From Ruegeria arenilitoris (GTDB lineage: Bacteria; Pseudomonadota; Alphaproteobacteria; Rhodobacterales; Rhodobacteraceae), in NCBI RefSeq assembly GCF_013035315.1, contig NZ_WQHP01000004.1:186001-250000 (forward strand): 64,000 bases of DNA, given 5' to 3'. Positions 33,243-40,911 of this stretch are shown in pieces (positions within the stretch are counted from its first letter, which is position 1; each line of letters begins with the position of its first letter). Made by a program: the position numbers and the translations under genes. Under the pieces are notes generated by a model. It was given only the letters and a program-made list of their open reading frames with translations, was not told the origin of the DNA and made no database searches.

Positions 33243-33889
33243 GACGCGCGGACCAGGTGCCGCCTGTAGACCTCGATCATCCAGCCCAGCATGATTGCGT
33301 TCAGGATGTGCCACATGAAATGCGTGCCCAACGGAATTTGCCCACAAATCGGCTCGTCCAGCGCGCGAAAGGTGATCGAGGCGATTAGGATCAACGCACC
33401 GATGGTCAGGCCTCGGGCAGTTTCCGGCACCCGATTACGTAACAGAAAAGCGTAGATCAGGATCAGCAGCGGAACCGGGGCATAGGCAGCTGATCCCCCC
33501 AATCCGGGCACAAACTGGAACAAAGGCACCGTGGCTGCGGCGTAAGGTATAAACAAAGCCGTCAGCAGTGCTGCGGGCACCACCCGCATCTGCCAGACGT
33601 CCCGGTTGATTGCGAAGATATAGACCAGAATGTACAACAGGATCGGCAGCACATCCGCCATGGCAGCCCAAACCTGCGCATGGGTGTGGAACAGGTAGCT
33701 GCCGACCCCAATGGCTGCCAAGATAAGCACCAACAGCATCGCCATCGGCATCCCCTGCCCGCGCACCCGCCGCCACATGACAAACGCGGCGACCAGAAAC
33801 GCGGCATTTGTAACCGCGTTGATTGGCTCGGCCCAATAGGCGGGCGACAAACGCTCGCAATAGCCATCAATTTCCTGAAACCAGTCCAT
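33233..33889 (-). CDS. Alkaline-ceramidase-like membrane protein
   Basis: A 218-residue protein with seven predicted helices of the CREST/ceramidase superfamily. Candidate zinc ligands are the His in GSYLFHTHAQVWAAMADVLPI (about residues 63-82, with an Asp) and the histidine pair in GTHFMWHILNAIMLG (about 189-203). Related enzymes hydrolyse the amide of ceramides; bacterial members are poorly characterised, and some may act on other lipid amides. The N-terminal segment MDWFQEIDGYCERLSPAYWAEPINAVTNAAF matches the superfamily's FCE/NT region. It is divergent from an MBL-fold hydrolase and overlaps DUF4202 at the 3' end. Confidence 0.75.
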   Translation of the reverse strand: MDWFQEIDGYCERLSPAYWAEPINAVTNAAFLVAAFVMWRRVRGQGMPMAMLLVLILAAIGVGSYLFHTHAQVWAAMADVLPILLYILVYIFAINRDVWQMRVVPAALLTALFIPYAAATVPLFQFVPGLGGSAAYAPVPLLILIYAFLLRNRVPETARGLTIGALILIASITFRALDEPICGQIPLGTHFMWHILNAIMLGWMIEVYRRHLVRASQS

Positions 33890-33949
33890 GAATTTTTACA
33901 TAGCCGATGCTAGGGTAAAGCCAACAGTTTGTTTTAGGAGGATGAATTC

Positions 33950-34642
33950 ATGAACATCATTTGGCTGGGACACGGCAGTTTTCGCATCGAAACCGGTGGG
34001 CAGGTTCTGCTGATTGATCCCTGGCTGACCGGGAATCCTGTCCTGCCGGAGGATCAACATGACGACGCCGTCGACGGTGCGACGCATATCCTTCTGACCC
34101 ACACACATTTCGATCACGTGGTCGACGTCGTGTCACTGGCCAAACACCTGAAGATCCCTGTTGTCGGGCAGTATGACCTGATGGGGTATTGGAGCGAGGC
34201 CGAAAGCCTTGAAACCATCGGTTACAACAAGGGCGGAACCGTGAACCTGAACGGAGTCAAAGTGTCGATGGTTCCCGCCTCACACAGCTCGACCTTCTCA
34301 ACGCCCGATGGGCTGCGCACCGGCGGCAGCGAAGTTGGTTTCATGATCGAATCGGATGGGCATATGCTCTATGTCTCGGGCGACACAGATATCATGGCCG
34401 ATATGGATTGGATGGGCGACTACTACAAACCCGATATCGGCATTCTGTCGGCGGGCGGGCATTTCACGATGGACATGAAGGGGGCCGCATATGCGGCCAA
34501 ACGGTACTTTGACTTCAAAACTGTGATTCCCTGCCACTACAAGACTTTCCCGATCCTCGAACAATCGGCGCAGGTGTTGATCGACGGGCTGCCAGGTGTC
34601 GATGTGATCGAGCCCGAGGTGATGAAACCCATCAGCGTCTAG
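33950..34642 (+). CDS. UPF0173-type metallo-beta-lactamase-fold hydrolase
   Basis: A 230-residue metal-dependent hydrolase of the UPF0173 group, a small MBL fold related to RNase Z and lactonases. The zinc-binding H-x-H-x-D-H motif is LLTHTHFDHVVDVV at about residues 45-58. Further ligands are in ASHSSTF, VSGDTDIMADM and the late IPCHYKTFPIL. AGGAGG precedes the ATG. Substrate is unknown. It converges with tadA, two bases apart. Cytoplasmic. Confidence 0.9.
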   Translation: MNIIWLGHGSFRIETGGQVLLIDPWLTGNPVLPEDQHDDAVDGATHILLTHTHFDHVVDVVSLAKHLKIPVVGQYDLMGYWSEAESLETIGYNKGGTVNLNGVKVSMVPASHSSTFSTPDGLRTGGSEVGFMIESDGHMLYVSGDTDIMADMDWMGDYYKPDIGILSAGGHFTMDMKGAAYAAKRYFDFKTVIPCHYKTFPILEQSAQVLIDGLPGVDVIEPEVMKPISV

Positions 34643-34644
34643 GG

Positions 34645-35094
34645 TCAGCGCCGCGCGGCGAAGAACTCTTTCAACAGGTCGGCGGCCTCCTGCCCTGCGA
34701 TGCCGTCGTAGACCTCTGGCACATGGTGCGCCTGCGTATGGGTGAAAACCCGCGCGCCATGCGCAACGCCACCCGATTTTGGATCGGCGGCCCCGTAATA
34801 AATGCGCCGGATGCGCGCCGCCGCCAGTGCCGCCGCGCACATGGCGCAGGGCTCCAACGTGACATAGAGGTCATGATCGGGCAGCCGCTCGGACCCTGCT
34901 GCGGCGCAGGCCGCACGCACGGCAAGGATTTCCGCATGGGCGGTCGGGTCGTTCAACTCACGCGTACGGTTACCGGCAGACGCAACGATTGCGCCGTCCG
35001 GCCCAACAATAACCGCGCCCACCGGCACTTCGCCGCGATTGGCTGCAGCCCGCGCCTCAATCAACGCCTTATTCATATGCGATCTGAACACCAT
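34645..35094 (-). CDS. tadA: tRNA-specific adenosine deaminase TadA
   Basis: TadA converts A34 of tRNA-Arg(ACG) to inosine. The 149-residue protein has the cytidine-deaminase fold with zinc ligands in HAEILAVRAA (His, with catalytic Glu, about residues 53-62) and EPCAMCAAAL (two Cys, about 82-91), plus ARIRRIYYGAADPKSGGV. The N-terminus MVFRSHMNKALIEARAAANRGEVPVGAVIV is normal for the family. The ATG at 35094 is preferred over an adjacent GTG. The gene is divergent from the pseudouridine synthase, about 60 bases apart. Confidence 0.95.
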   Translation of the reverse strand: MVFRSHMNKALIEARAAANRGEVPVGAVIVGPDGAIVASAGNRTRELNDPTAHAEILAVRAACAAAGSERLPDHDLYVTLEPCAMCAAALAAARIRRIYYGAADPKSGGVAHGARVFTHTQAHHVPEVYDGIAGQEAADLLKEFFAARR

Positions 35095-35155
35095 GCCTCT
35101 GACTGCCTGAGAAACCCGCCTTTCGCAAGCGGTCGGGATGCGCTATGGGCTGCGG

Positions 35156-35965
35156 ATGAACAAAACCCCTCCTCCCGGCGATCGGATCGCCAAAGTCCTT
35201 GCCCGCGCAGGCGTTGCCTCGCGCCGTGAAGCCGAACGCATGATCGAAGCCGGTCGTGTGAGTGTAAACGGCAAGGCAATCAACAGCCCTGCGCTGAACG
35301 TCACCGCCAAAGACAAGATCACCGTCGACGGCAAACCGGTTTCCGAACCGGAACCATCGCGCCTGTGGCTGTATCACAAGCCGCCGGGCCTGGTGACGAC
35401 GACGCGAGACGAAAAGGGGCGCGCGACGATCTTCGACAACCTGCCCGAGGACATGCCGCGGGTCATGAGTGTCGGACGGCTCGACCTGAACTCGGAAGGT
35501 TTGCTGCTTTTGACAAACGACGGCGGCATCAAGCGCAAGCTGGAACTTCCCGCCACCGGATGGCTGCGCAAGTACCGCGTGCGCGTGAACGGCCGCCCAA
35601 AAGAAGAAGATTTCGAGCCCCTGCGCAAGGGCTTGGTGATCGAGGGCGAGCGGTTTCAACCCATGACCGTCTCACTGGACCGCCAGCAAGGCGCGAATGC
35701 ATGGCTGACCATCGGCTTGCGCGAAGGCAAAAACCGCGAAATCCGCCGCGCCATGGAGGATATTGGCTTTGCCGTGAACCGTCTGCTGCGTGTCTCATAC
35801 GGCCCGTTCCAGCTTGGAAGCCTTAAACCCGGCGAGGTCGAAGAAATTCGCCGCCGTGTCATGCGGGATCAGCTGGGTCTGGACGCCGAACCCGACGCCC
35901 AGGCCAAACGCCCCGCACGACCACAGCGAAAACGGCCCGGTATCGGCAAGAAACCTCGCAAGTGA
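35156..35965 (+). CDS. RluB-type 23S rRNA pseudouridine synthase (RsuA family)
   Basis: A 269-residue pseudouridine synthase. Residues 5-60 form an S4 RNA-binding domain (RIAKVLARAGVASRREAERMIEAGRVSVNG), followed by the RsuA/RluB catalytic domain with the Asp in VGRLDLNSEGLLLLTNDG at about residues 110-127 and LREGKNREIRRAMEDIG near 185-201. A basic C-terminal tail rich in Arg, Lys and Pro extends past the core. It modifies 23S rRNA, likely U2605-equivalent as in RluB, but the target is inferred. The ATG at 35156 is chosen over 35138. Divergent from tadA. Confidence 0.92.
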   Translation: MNKTPPPGDRIAKVLARAGVASRREAERMIEAGRVSVNGKAINSPALNVTAKDKITVDGKPVSEPEPSRLWLYHKPPGLVTTTRDEKGRATIFDNLPEDMPRVMSVGRLDLNSEGLLLLTNDGGIKRKLELPATGWLRKYRVRVNGRPKEEDFEPLRKGLVIEGERFQPMTVSLDRQQGANAWLTIGLREGKNREIRRAMEDIGFAVNRLLRVSYGPFQLGSLKPGEVEEIRRRVMRDQLGLDAEPDAQAKRPARPQRKRPGIGKKPRK

Positions 35966-36045
35966 CGCAGGTTAGGCAACCTTCCCCCTAGCGTCATGGC
36001 CTCGCATGCCCTAAATTTCAAACAGGGAAAAGCTTGGGGGGCGCC

Positions 36046-36135
36046 ATGTCCGGGACCGGAGTGCAGAAACTGGCCTATGTTGTGCTGTTGATGCTCATGC
36101 TTGGAGTGTGCACCGGCCTGCTGGGAGGCTTGTAA
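36046..36135 (+). CDS. 29-residue single-membrane-span peptide
   Basis: A 29-codon frame, MSGTGVQKLAYVVLLMLMLG followed by VCTGLLGGL, which is almost entirely one hydrophobic helix. A G-rich ribosome-binding-like run (GGGGGG) precedes it. It ends four bases before the XpaC start. GGGAGG near its 3' end can serve as the ribosome binding site for XpaC, suggesting coupling. Too short to match any family by eye. Support comes from the clean hydrophobic profile and tight spacing; the small size keeps confidence moderate. Confidence 0.45.
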   Translation: MSGTGVQKLAYVVLLMLMLGVCTGLLGGL

Positions 36136-36139
36136 GCAC

Positions 36140-37054
36140 ATGGCCAAACGGTATGGCGGAAAATACAGCCCGCAAGGAGACTCCTCGCCCCCGGATCAAC
36201 CCCCGCGCGGTCAATATGACGGCGCGCGCGTGGAACCAGCCGGTGCCCGAGCCAACCTTTTGTTTCTGCCTGCCATTCCGCTGGTGTTCCTGTCTCTGAA
36301 CGACGGCGCGGTCGGTATGACCATCGGATTGATTGCGGCTGGCGTTTTGACAGCAGCCGCGTTTTTGCTGCGCGAAGGATTGCGGGCGGAATCGGAGTAC
36401 AACGCCCGCCGCACGGCCAGGCGTCCTGCTTTCCCAAGAAAAATTTTTGCGAGCGTGCTGACCGGCCTTGGGATCGGGTTGGCAGCCTATCGCACTGAGT
36501 TTCTGGACGCCGCCACAGCAGCCGACGCCAGCCTGATTGCTCCGATCTTGTTCGGCTTGGTGGCCGCCGCCCTGCACTCGGTCTCGTTCGGGCTTGATCC
36601 GATGAAAGACAAGGGCATGGAAGGTATCGACACCTTTCAACAAGACCGCGTCGCCCGTGTGGTTGAGGATGCAGAAACCCATCTGACCGAGATGACCGAC
36701 GCCATCAAACGCGCCGGTGACCGCCGGATCGAGGCGCGGGTCGAGCGGTTTCAGGACACGGCGAGGGACCTGTTTCGCACGGTCGAGGAAGACCCGCGTG
36801 ATTTGGCGGGTGCCCGCAAATACCTGACCGTTTATCTGCAGGGTGCCCGTGATGCGACAGTCAAGTTCGCGGATGTCTATGCACGAACCCGAGACCCTCA
36901 GGCGTTGGCGGATTACACGTCCCTTTTGGATGATCTTGAACAGAATTTCGCGGCTCGTACCCGCAAGATGCTTTTGGATGACCGCAGTGATCTGACGGTT
37001 GAAATTGATGTGTTGCGCGAAAGACTGCAACGCGAAGGCGTCCGGTTGGACTGA
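36140..37054 (+). CDS. XpaC-like (5-bromo-4-chloroindolyl phosphate hydrolysis) membrane protein
   Basis: A 304-residue protein of the XpaC family. A hydrophilic, proline-rich N-terminus (residues 1-35) is followed by two membrane hairpins, at about 38-77 (LLFLPAIPLVFLSL...MTIGLIAAGVLTAAAFLLREG) and 97-155. A long helical cytoplasmic domain follows from 165 onward (GIDTFQQDRVARVVEDAETHLTEMTDAIKRAGD). XpaC was named for phosphatase staining in Bacillus but is usually found next to TelA, as here (30 bases). A role in membrane stress or toxic-anion resistance is the best guess. The longer frame from 36101 overlaps the small peptide and is rejected. Confidence 0.8.
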   Translation: MAKRYGGKYSPQGDSSPPDQPPRGQYDGARVEPAGARANLLFLPAIPLVFLSLNDGAVGMTIGLIAAGVLTAAAFLLREGLRAESEYNARRTARRPAFPRKIFASVLTGLGIGLAAYRTEFLDAATAADASLIAPILFGLVAAALHSVSFGLDPMKDKGMEGIDTFQQDRVARVVEDAETHLTEMTDAIKRAGDRRIEARVERFQDTARDLFRTVEEDPRDLAGARKYLTVYLQGARDATVKFADVYARTRDPQALADYTSLLDDLEQNFAARTRKMLLDDRSDLTVEIDVLRERLQREGVRLD

Positions 37055-37084
37055 CCGGCCACAATTTGAGAGAGGATTACCCCC

Positions 37085-38275
37085 ATGTCCGATGACATCA
37101 AGAACAAGGCGGTCGAAGCTGAAACGCTGGTCCAAGAGGTGACTGCCGTTGCGTTGCCCGAACCCGCAGCCGAAATCGTCTCGCTTGAAGAAGCTGACGA
37201 ACCTGTCAGCGCTGAAATCCGCAAGCGGATGGACGAGATCGACATGGACAACACCAATTCCATCGTCGCGTTTGGGTCGTCTGCACAGGCCGAATTGCAG
37301 GAAATCAGCCAAGCTATGCTGGCGGATGTCCGCAACAAGGATGTCGGACCAGCCGGTGACAGCCTGCGAAACATTGTCACCACGATCCGGGGCTTCTCGG
37401 TCAGCGAGCTGGACGTTCGCCGCGAACGCAGCTGGTGGGAAAAGCTGATCGGCAAGGCCGCGCCGTTCGCTAAGTTCACCGCGCAGTACGAAGAAGTTCA
37501 GGGCCAAATCGATCGGATCACCGACGATCTTCTGTCGCATGAACATACGCTGCTGAAAGATATCAAGTCTTTGGATTTGCTGTATGAAAAGACGCTGGGG
37601 TTCTATGACGAGCTGGCGCTATACATCGCAGCTGGTGAGGAAAAGCTGACCGAACTGGACAGCCACGACATCCCAGAAAAAGAGGCCGAGGTTCAGGCCG
37701 CGCCGGAAGACGACCAAGTCATGAAGGCGCAGGAGTTGCGGGATCTGCGCGCAGCACGGGACGATCTGGAACGGCGCGTGCATGACCTGAAACTGACACG
37801 CCAAGTGACAATGCAATCACTGCCCTCGATCCGTCTGGTTCAGGAAAACGACAAGTCACTGGTCACCAAAATCAACTCGACGCTGGTCAACACTGTGCCC
37901 CTTTGGGAAACCCAACTGGCACAGGCCGTGACCATCCAGCGCAGCGCCGAAGCGGCCTCGGCCGTGCGCGACGCCAATGATCTGACAAATGAGCTGCTGA
38001 CCTCGAACGCGGCCAACTTGCGCCAGTCGAACAAGATGATCCGCGAAGAAATGGAGCGCGGCGTGTTCGACATCGAAGCCGTCAAACAAGCCAATGCAGA
38101 CTTGATCGGTACGATCAACGAAAGCCTTGCGATTGCGGACGAAGGCAAAGCCAAGCGCGCTGCAGCCGAACAGGAACTGGAGAAGATGGAGGCCGAGCTG
38201 CGTGACACATTGGCTGCCGCCAAGGCGCGCAAGGACGGGGTCGGCGACAACGCTGGAACTGCGGTCTCGAGCTAA
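37085..38275 (+). CDS. telA: Toxic-anion (tellurite) resistance protein TelA
   Basis: A 396-residue TelA-family protein, cytoplasmic and largely helical with coiled-coil character. Family landmarks include MDEIDMDNTNSIVAFGSSAQAELQEIS (about residues 49-75), SWWEKLIGKAAPFAKFTAQYEEVQGQIDRI (about 116-145), and SLPSIRLVQENDKSLVTKINSTLVNTVPLWETQLAQAV (about 243-280). Members were linked to tellurite resistance by plasmids and, in Gram-positives, to cell-envelope antibiotic tolerance. It follows XpaC by 30 bases with GAGAGGA before the ATG, and starts the core of the stress cluster. Its precise activity is unknown. Confidence 0.9.
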   Translation: MSDDIKNKAVEAETLVQEVTAVALPEPAAEIVSLEEADEPVSAEIRKRMDEIDMDNTNSIVAFGSSAQAELQEISQAMLADVRNKDVGPAGDSLRNIVTTIRGFSVSELDVRRERSWWEKLIGKAAPFAKFTAQYEEVQGQIDRITDDLLSHEHTLLKDIKSLDLLYEKTLGFYDELALYIAAGEEKLTELDSHDIPEKEAEVQAAPEDDQVMKAQELRDLRAARDDLERRVHDLKLTRQVTMQSLPSIRLVQENDKSLVTKINSTLVNTVPLWETQLAQAVTIQRSAEAASAVRDANDLTNELLTSNAANLRQSNKMIREEMERGVFDIEAVKQANADLIGTINESLAIADEGKAKRAAAEQELEKMEAELRDTLAAAKARKDGVGDNAGTAVSS

Positions 38276-38288
38276 AGGCTGGCTGGGC

Positions 38289-39245
38289 GTGCGTTTTCGT
38301 GGTGCTTTGAAACCTGCATTGGCGCTTTTATCGCTGTTGGCTCTGGCCAATTGCGATGAGGCGCTGACATCTTCCGTTGTCCCTGAACCGCGGCCACAGC
38401 CTCCGGCTCCGGAGCCGAACGCGTATGTCCCGCCATCCGCTGCCAGCCAAGATCTGACGCGGTTTTACGAACGGGTCGAACGTGACCTGCTGACACGCGG
38501 GCTGCTGCGCACCGACGGCGGCGGTCCGGATGCGCCCTATGACGCGGATGATCTGGCGCGCAATTTCGAAGCCATCGCCTTTTACAGCGAATATCCCGAC
38601 CACGCGGTCGCTGTCGCATCGCGCCAGACCGACGGTCAACTCAGCCGCTGGACCGGACCCGTCAGGTTGCAGACCGAATTCGGCCCTTCTGTCCTGCCCG
38701 CCACGCGTACCAAGGATGTCGAAGCAGTCGAGTCCTATTCCGCTCGTCTGGCTCGGGTGACCGGACATCCGATCTCTGTGGTCAGCCGTCGGGCAAACTT
38801 CTACGTGTTCTTTGCGGGCAAGGATGACAGCGCCTATGTGGTCACCCGCCTGAAACAACTGATCCCGAATATCAGCCAGGATTCGCTGGATCTGGTGGCG
38901 AACCCGCGTTCAGATATCGATTGCTTTGTATTCGCGTTGGGCAACAGCTCGGCTCCTTATAAATACGTTCGCGCCGTGACCCTGATCCGGTCGGAGCTGT
39001 CCGATCTGTTGCGTCGCAGCTGTATCCACGAAGAGATCGCCCAAGGGCTGGGGCTGTCCAATGACAGCCCGGCCGCGCGCCCGTCGATTTTCAACGATGA
39101 TGACGAATTTGCGCTGCTGACCAGCCATGACGAAAAACTACTGACAATGTTGTACGATCCGCGCCTAGAAACCGGCGTTTCAGTAGACAACGCCCGCCCC
39201 GTGGTGCGGATTATTGCACGAGAATTGATGGGCCAGCCGCTCTGA
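38289..39245 (+). CDS. DUF2927-domain lipoprotein
   Basis: A lipoprotein of about 318 residues. The probable start is the GTG at 38289, giving VRFRGALKPALALLSLLALANC with lipidated Cys22; AAAGG lies about ten bases upstream. A long frame to 38127 would overlap telA out of frame and is rejected. After a proline-rich linker (residues 32-55) comes the DUF2927 domain (DLARNFEAIAFYSEYP, SDIDCFVFALGNSSAPYKYVRAVTLIRSELSDLLRRSCIHEEIAQGLGLSNDS). The HEEIAQGLGL stretch resembles a zinc-peptidase-like helix (HExxxQ...). Function is unknown. Placement between TelA and SPFH links it to the envelope cluster. Confidence 0.8.
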   Translation: MRFRGALKPALALLSLLALANCDEALTSSVVPEPRPQPPAPEPNAYVPPSAASQDLTRFYERVERDLLTRGLLRTDGGGPDAPYDADDLARNFEAIAFYSEYPDHAVAVASRQTDGQLSRWTGPVRLQTEFGPSVLPATRTKDVEAVESYSARLARVTGHPISVVSRRANFYVFFAGKDDSAYVVTRLKQLIPNISQDSLDLVANPRSDIDCFVFALGNSSAPYKYVRAVTLIRSELSDLLRRSCIHEEIAQGLGLSNDSPAARPSIFNDDDEFALLTSHDEKLLTMLYDPRLETGVSVDNARPVVRIIARELMGQPL

Positions 39246-39267
39246 GCCCCGGAAGAGGAGAACCCAA

Positions 39268-40416
39268 ATGGGCATTTTTGATTTTCTGACCGGAGAATTC
39301 ATCGACGTCATTCACTGGGTCGACGACACCCGCGACACCATGGTGTGGCGGTTCGAACGCGAAGGCCATGCGATCAAATACGGCGCCAAGCTGACGGTGC
39401 GCGAAGGTCAGGCAGCGGTGTTTGTGCATGAGGGGCAACTGGCGGACGTGTTCACGCCGGGTCTTTATATGCTCGAAACCAACAACATGCCGATCCTGAC
39501 GACGCTGCAGCATTGGGATCACGGGTTTCAGTCGCCCTTCAAATCCGAAATCTATTTCGTCAACACGACGCGGTTCAATGATCTAAAATGGGGCACTAAG
39601 AACCCGATCATGCTGCGCGATCCGGAATTTGGGCCAACCCGCATTCGGGCCTTTGGCACCTATACCGTGCGGGTCAAAGACCCCGCGAAATTCTTGATTG
39701 AGATTGTCGGCACCGACGGCGAATTCACGATGGACGAGATCAGCTTTCAGATCCGCAACATCATCGTGCAGGAATTCAGTCGCGTCATCGCAGGTTCCGG
39801 CATTCCGGTTCTGGACATGGCGGCCAACACCGCCGATCTGGGTAAGCTGATCGCAGCTGAGGTGTCTCCGGTGCTGGAAGGCTATGGCTTGGAAATGCCC
39901 GAGTTTTACATCGAGAATATCTCTCTGCCACCTGCGGTCGAGGCTGCGCTGGATAAGCGGACCTCGATGGGTTTGGCCGGAGATCTGGGCAAGTTCACCC
40001 AGTACTCTGCAGCCGAAGCCATGACAGCGGCAGCCAATAACCCCGGTCAGGGCGGTGGCATGGGGGCCGGGCTTGGCATGGGAATGGGCATGGCGATGGC
40101 CAACCAGATGGCAAACATGGCAGCGGGTCAACCCAGCGGCCCATGGGGCAGTTCCGCCCCCGCTGCCCCGCAACCAACCGCGCATGCGGCACCGCCTCCT
40201 CCGCCCCCCGTTGAGCACGTCTGGCATATCGCTGTGGACGGGCAGACCAGCGGTCCGTTCTCGAAGGCCAAGATGGGTCGCATGGCGACAGACGGAGAGA
40301 TCACGCGCGACACTCACGTCTGGACGGCGGGTCAGGACGGTTGGAAAAAGGCCGGTGACGTACAGGAGTTGGCGCAACTGTTCACGATCTTGCCGCCGCC
40401 ACCGCCAGGAACTTAA
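39268..40416 (+). CDS. SPFH-domain protein with C-terminal GYF-like domain
   Basis: A 382-residue protein of the YdjI/virion-core SPFH group. The SPFH (band 7) domain spans about residues 25-250 (KYGAKLTVREGQAAVFVHEGQLADVFTPGLYML). A Gly/Met/Ala-rich linker follows (255-310, with GGGMGAGLGMGMGMAMA), then a proline-rich tract and a GYF_2 domain at about 316-372 (HVWHIAVDGQTSGPFSKAKMGRMATDGEITRDTHVWTAGQDGWKK). No N-terminal membrane anchor is visible, so it is probably a peripheral scaffold. The GYF domain should bind proline-rich partners, for instance its own linker or the DUF2927 tail. AGAGGAG precedes the ATG. Confidence 0.85.
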   Translation: MGIFDFLTGEFIDVIHWVDDTRDTMVWRFEREGHAIKYGAKLTVREGQAAVFVHEGQLADVFTPGLYMLETNNMPILTTLQHWDHGFQSPFKSEIYFVNTTRFNDLKWGTKNPIMLRDPEFGPTRIRAFGTYTVRVKDPAKFLIEIVGTDGEFTMDEISFQIRNIIVQEFSRVIAGSGIPVLDMAANTADLGKLIAAEVSPVLEGYGLEMPEFYIENISLPPAVEAALDKRTSMGLAGDLGKFTQYSAAEAMTAAANNPGQGGGMGAGLGMGMGMAMANQMANMAAGQPSGPWGSSAPAAPQPTAHAAPPPPPPVEHVWHIAVDGQTSGPFSKAKMGRMATDGEITRDTHVWTAGQDGWKKAGDVQELAQLFTILPPPPPGT

Positions 40417-40434
40417 GCACAGCCTAGGAAGGAA

Positions 40435-40911
40435 ATGACGTCTCTAACCGATATCCTTAACTTTCGTCGCGTCGATGACCGGCTGACTTTGTCAGGCCAA
40501 CCGACCGAGGAACAGATTGCAGCGCTGGCAGGTGCTGGGATCGCGGATATCGTCAACTTGGGGCCGCATGACAACAAGGGGGCACTGGCGGACGAGCCGG
40601 GAACCGTCGCTGCAGCCGGAATGACCTATCATTACATTCCGGTGGATTTCGAGAAACCGACCGAAAACGACTACTCCGCCTTTGTCAAAACTCTGGATTC
40701 GCTCGGCGATACGCCCGTGCATGTGCACTGCATCTATAATGCCCGCGTGTCAGCCTTCATGCTGCGCAGAGCGCGGGACGGGAGTGGTGATGTGGCCGCC
40801 GCCGAGGCGCTGATGGATGGAATATGGCGTCCTGGAGGTGTTTGGGCCGCGTTTCTTGGGCACGAAGCCGATATTGATAAACCGAACCGTTATTTGGGTT
40901 ATGAGTACTGA
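40435..40911 (+). CDS. Small phosphatase-like protein (DUF442/TIGR01244 family)
   Basis: A 158-residue member of the small protein-tyrosine-phosphatase-like family often annotated as a beta-lactamase-hydrolase-like or sulfur transferase-type protein. The N-terminus LNFRRVDDRLTLSGQPTEEQIAALAGAGIADIVNLGP is typical. The catalytic loop is HVHCIYNARVSAF, a Cys-x4-Arg rather than the classical Cys-x5-Arg. The nearby Asp/Glu (VDFEKPTENDY) could act as general acid. Its stop overlaps the next ATG by one base (TGATG), so it is coupled to the zinc-ribbon gene. Activity as a phosphatase is unproven. Confidence 0.78.
   Translation: MTSLTDILNFRRVDDRLTLSGQPTEEQIAALAGAGIADIVNLGPHDNKGALADEPGTVAAAGMTYHYIPVDFEKPTENDYSAFVKTLDSLGDTPVHVHCIYNARVSAFMLRRARDGSGDVAAAEALMDGIWRPGGVWAAFLGHEADIDKPNRYLGYEY

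Noticed and set aside
36095..37546. 483-residue minus-strand frame over xpaC and telA
   Set aside because: The plus-strand genes have clear families and ribosome binding sites; the antisense frame has none.
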